From Alphaproteobacteria bacterium (GTDB taxonomy: Bacteria > Pseudomonadota > Alphaproteobacteria > RF32 > CAG-239): 7,359 bases of DNA. A program made the position numbers and the translations under genes. Below, piece after piece: positions 6,054 through 7,359 of this stretch. Each line of letters opens with the position of its first letter. Position 1 is the first letter of the stretch. The notes below the pieces were generated by a model that saw only the letters and a program-made list of their open reading frames with translations, searched no databases and had not been told where the DNA came from. The stretch spans positions 1-7,359 of the forward strand of contig JAFYRQ010000045.1 of NCBI GenBank assembly GCA_017546885.1. The letters are read 5' to 3'.

Positions 6054-6470
6054 ATGGTTGTCAACAAGTCAAAAGCCGCATTCAGAACTATTGCAGAGGT
6101 AGCTGATATGTTGGGAGTTGGCACCCATGTTCTTCGTTTTTGGGAAACTAAATTTACTCAAATTAAACCTCTTAAAATGAACGGCGGTCGCCGCTATTAT
6201 CGTCCTGACGATGTAAAACTCTTGGAATGTATCCAAAAGCTTCTTCATAACGAACGTTACACCATAGAAGGTGTACAAAAGCTTTTCAAAGATAAAGGTA
6301 TCAAAAATTTTGTCGGCAATACAATTTTAGATGATTTATTTGCCGAAGAATTGTCATCTGAAGAAACAATGGCAGAAGACAATAATCTATCATCTTTATC
6401 AAACGATATGCTGAAAAATGTAATAGAAGAACTCTCTTCCATAAAATCAGAATTACAAAAAGTTATCTGA
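6054..6470 (+). CDS. MerR-family transcriptional regulator
   Basis: This 138-residue DNA-binding protein has the MerR-type winged helix-turn-helix at the N-terminus: FRTIAEVADMLGVGTHVLRFWE (about 10-31, given here as one motif) and the wing GGRRYYRPDDV (44-54). Next is a helical stretch with the typical RYTIEGVQKLF, then an acidic Ser/Glu-rich linker (about 98-115). The C-terminal helix VIEELSSIKSELQKVI is probably a dimerisation coiled coil. No cysteine pair of the metal-sensing MerR or CueR type is present, and no ligand domain is recognisable. The gene follows ihfA by 18 bp and is probably co-transcribed with it; this pairing is conserved in alphaproteobacteria, but the regulated genes are unknown to me. 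The ribosome site is weak (GGAT, 5 nt upstream). It converges on the acetyltransferase gene with 4 bp between. Confidence 0.9.
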   Translation: MVVNKSKAAFRTIAEVADMLGVGTHVLRFWETKFTQIKPLKMNGGRRYYRPDDVKLLECIQKLLHNERYTIEGVQKLFKDKGIKNFVGNTILDDLFAEELSSEETMAEDNNLSSLSNDMLKNVIEELSSIKSELQKVI

Positions 6471-6474
6471 AATA

Positions 6475-7029
6475 CTACTCATTTATGAGCTTAGCATAAA
6501 CTTCTCTATCATAAAAATTGCCATAAGCAAATATTGCTTTGCGATTGGTACTTTCAAATTTATATCCGTTACGAATTGCTACATTTGCCGACGCCCTGTT
6601 ACGACTGTCACAGGTAATAACCAAGCGATTAATTTTTGCATCAAAAGCACATTTTTCAAGTTGTTTTAAGGCATCAGAAACATATCCGTATCCGGTTTTA
6701 TCTTCCTTTAACCAATAACCTATTTCTGCACTGTGATTATCCAAATCTATATTATGAATATCTATTGAACCCAACAATTTTTTTGAGCATTTATCGGCAA
6801 TAACATAAGCAAACTTAGCCTGTGAAGCCCAAGCCAAATTAAAATGTTTAGTAGCTCCGGTTACACTATCAAAACAATCTGTTTTATCAACCCACATCAA
6901 ATACGGACGTAAAAAATTCCTATTACTGTCAATCGCCAACCACATTTCATTATCATAATTATGGTCACGTTTGTATAAAACGACATTTGTACCTTCGATA
7001 ACTTCGGGCAAATAAAAAGGTTCTAACAT
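6475..7029 (-). CDS. GNAT N-acetyltransferase, RimJ/RimL type
   Basis: This 184-residue protein is of the GCN5-related Acetyltransf_3 class, which includes RimJ, RimL and YdaF. Such enzymes move the acetyl group of acetyl-CoA to a protein N-terminus or small amine. Visible landmarks are the N-terminal GTNVVLYKRD strand, the acceptor-side LGSIDIHNID and SAEIGYWL strands, the CoA-binding loop KTGYGYVSDALKQLEKCAF (motif A, variant of R/QxxGxG/A), and the motif B region RLVITCDSRNRASANVAIRNGYKFE (split over strand and helix). I chose ATG 7029 because GAGG lies 5 nt upstream (7035-7038) and it leaves a 14-bp gap after the metallophosphoesterase gene. An upstream in-frame start near 7110 would overlap that gene heavily. 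The substrate is unknown; a ribosomal protein target is only one possibility. Confidence 0.85.
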   Translation of the reverse strand: MLEPFYLPEVIEGTNVVLYKRDHNYDNEMWLAIDSNRNFLRPYLMWVDKTDCFDSVTGATKHFNLAWASQAKFAYVIADKCSKKLLGSIDIHNIDLDNHSAEIGYWLKEDKTGYGYVSDALKQLEKCAFDAKINRLVITCDSRNRASANVAIRNGYKFESTNRKAIFAYGNFYDREVYAKLINE

Positions 7030-7043
7030 AGTTTCCTCGTTTT

Positions 7044-7359
7044 TTATTCCGGTTTTACGGTAATAAGAGTTATATCGGCAGGAGAGAACAATCTCATCGG
7101 AGGTCCCCAATAACCCGCTCCTCGTGAAATATATAAAATTTTACCGTCAATATCATATTTTCCGGCTAAATAGTTATTTGCCCATTTTACCAATACATGA
7201 AACGGAAATATTTGTCCTCCGTGAGTATGAGCAGACAGTTGCAAATCAAAGCCCATATTCAAATAATCTTTGGCAAATTTAGGATTATGAGCCAACAAAA
7301 TCTTATAATCATCAATTTCACTGCCATCAAAAATCTTGGGATATTCTTTTACAACTCTC
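7044..7359 (-). CDS. Metallophosphoesterase, C-terminal part (cut by window edge)
   Basis: The frame stays open to the right edge, giving the last 104 residues of a calcineurin-like metallophosphoesterase of the YaeI/YkuE type. These are usually membrane-associated two-metal phosphodiesterases. Visible metal-ligand motifs are LLAHNP and LSAHTHGGQIFPFH; the HTH histidines and the LAHNP His are typical ligands. The C-terminal YISRGAGYWGPPMRLFSPADI matches the conserved family ending in which the enzyme closes its active site. The N-terminal metal-binding motifs and any membrane anchor lie outside the window. The Ala before HTH, where many relatives have Gly, is a mild change. The acetyltransferase gene follows after 14 bp, so the two are probably co-transcribed. 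The substrate cannot be assigned; UDP-diacylglucosamine hydrolysis is known in some related enzymes but not shown here. Confidence 0.88.
   Translation of the reverse strand, partial: RVVKEYPKIFDGSEIDDYKILLAHNPKFAKDYLNMGFDLQLSAHTHGGQIFPFHVLVKWANNYLAGKYDIDGKILYISRGAGYWGPPMRLFSPADITLITVKPE

Noticed and set aside
6478..6489. CTCATTTATGAG palindrome between merR and the acetyltransferase stop
   Set aside because: Only a four- or five-pair stem, no U tract on either side, and mostly within acetyltransferase codons.
7030..7110. Longer acetyltransferase start near 7110
   Set aside because: It would lie over the conserved C-terminus of the metallophosphoesterase; the ATG at 7029 has a good ribosome site.
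1..7359. CRISPR arrays, insertion sequences, tRNA or rRNA genes, toxin-antitoxin or defence genes
   Set aside because: I looked for regular repeats, terminal inverted repeats with transposase motifs, and tRNA-like cloverleaf arms, particularly after the MerR gene where a tRNA-Pro is found in some relatives, and saw none.

Overview
The window is an AT-rich stretch of ordinary bacterial chromosome and almost all of it is coding. Gene content and order point to an alphaproteobacterium. The run DUF177 protein, rpmF, plsX, fabH, ihfA, merR-type regulator, with a bamE-like lipoprotein gene divergent from the DUF177 gene, is a classic alphaproteobacterial arrangement. The AT-rich codon use and the four-cysteine L32 suggest a low-GC lineage outside the Rhizobiales and Rickettsia, possibly host-associated. 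That placement is inference, not proof.

Left block (1-2680, minus strand): read from right to left this is bamE, ruvA, ruvB, ybgC, then an intrinsic terminator at 19-54. Gaps are 22 and 3 bp, and ruvB and ybgC overlap by 8 bp, so it looks like one transcript. It combines outer-membrane assembly (BamE), Holliday-junction branch migration (RuvA and RuvB) and a hotdog-fold acyl-CoA thioesterase (YbgC). RuvC is not beside ruvA, and the tol-pal genes do not follow ybgC.

Middle block (2681-6470, plus strand): a 63-bp divergent intergenic region separates bamE from the DUF177 gene. Then come a 150-bp leader, ribosomal protein L32, plsX (TTG start) and fabH, which overlaps plsX by 4 bp. PlsX and FabH link fatty-acid initiation to phospholipid synthesis. 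An 86-bp gap with a good sigma-70-like promoter leads to ihfA, followed 18 bp later by a MerR-family regulator gene.

Right block (6475-7359, minus strand): a metallophosphoesterase gene cut by the window edge lies upstream of a RimJ/RimL-type N-acetyltransferase gene. The acetyltransferase gene converges on the MerR gene with only 4 bp between the stop codons.

No RNA gene, mobile element, CRISPR array, prophage or defence system is visible, and I see no convincing novel system. The points worth a second look are modest: the rearranged ruv/ybgC context, the orphan MerR regulator paired with ihfA, the C-terminal tail on BamE, the TTG start of plsX and the AT-rich leader of rpmF. No gene-free stretch exceeds 300 bases.
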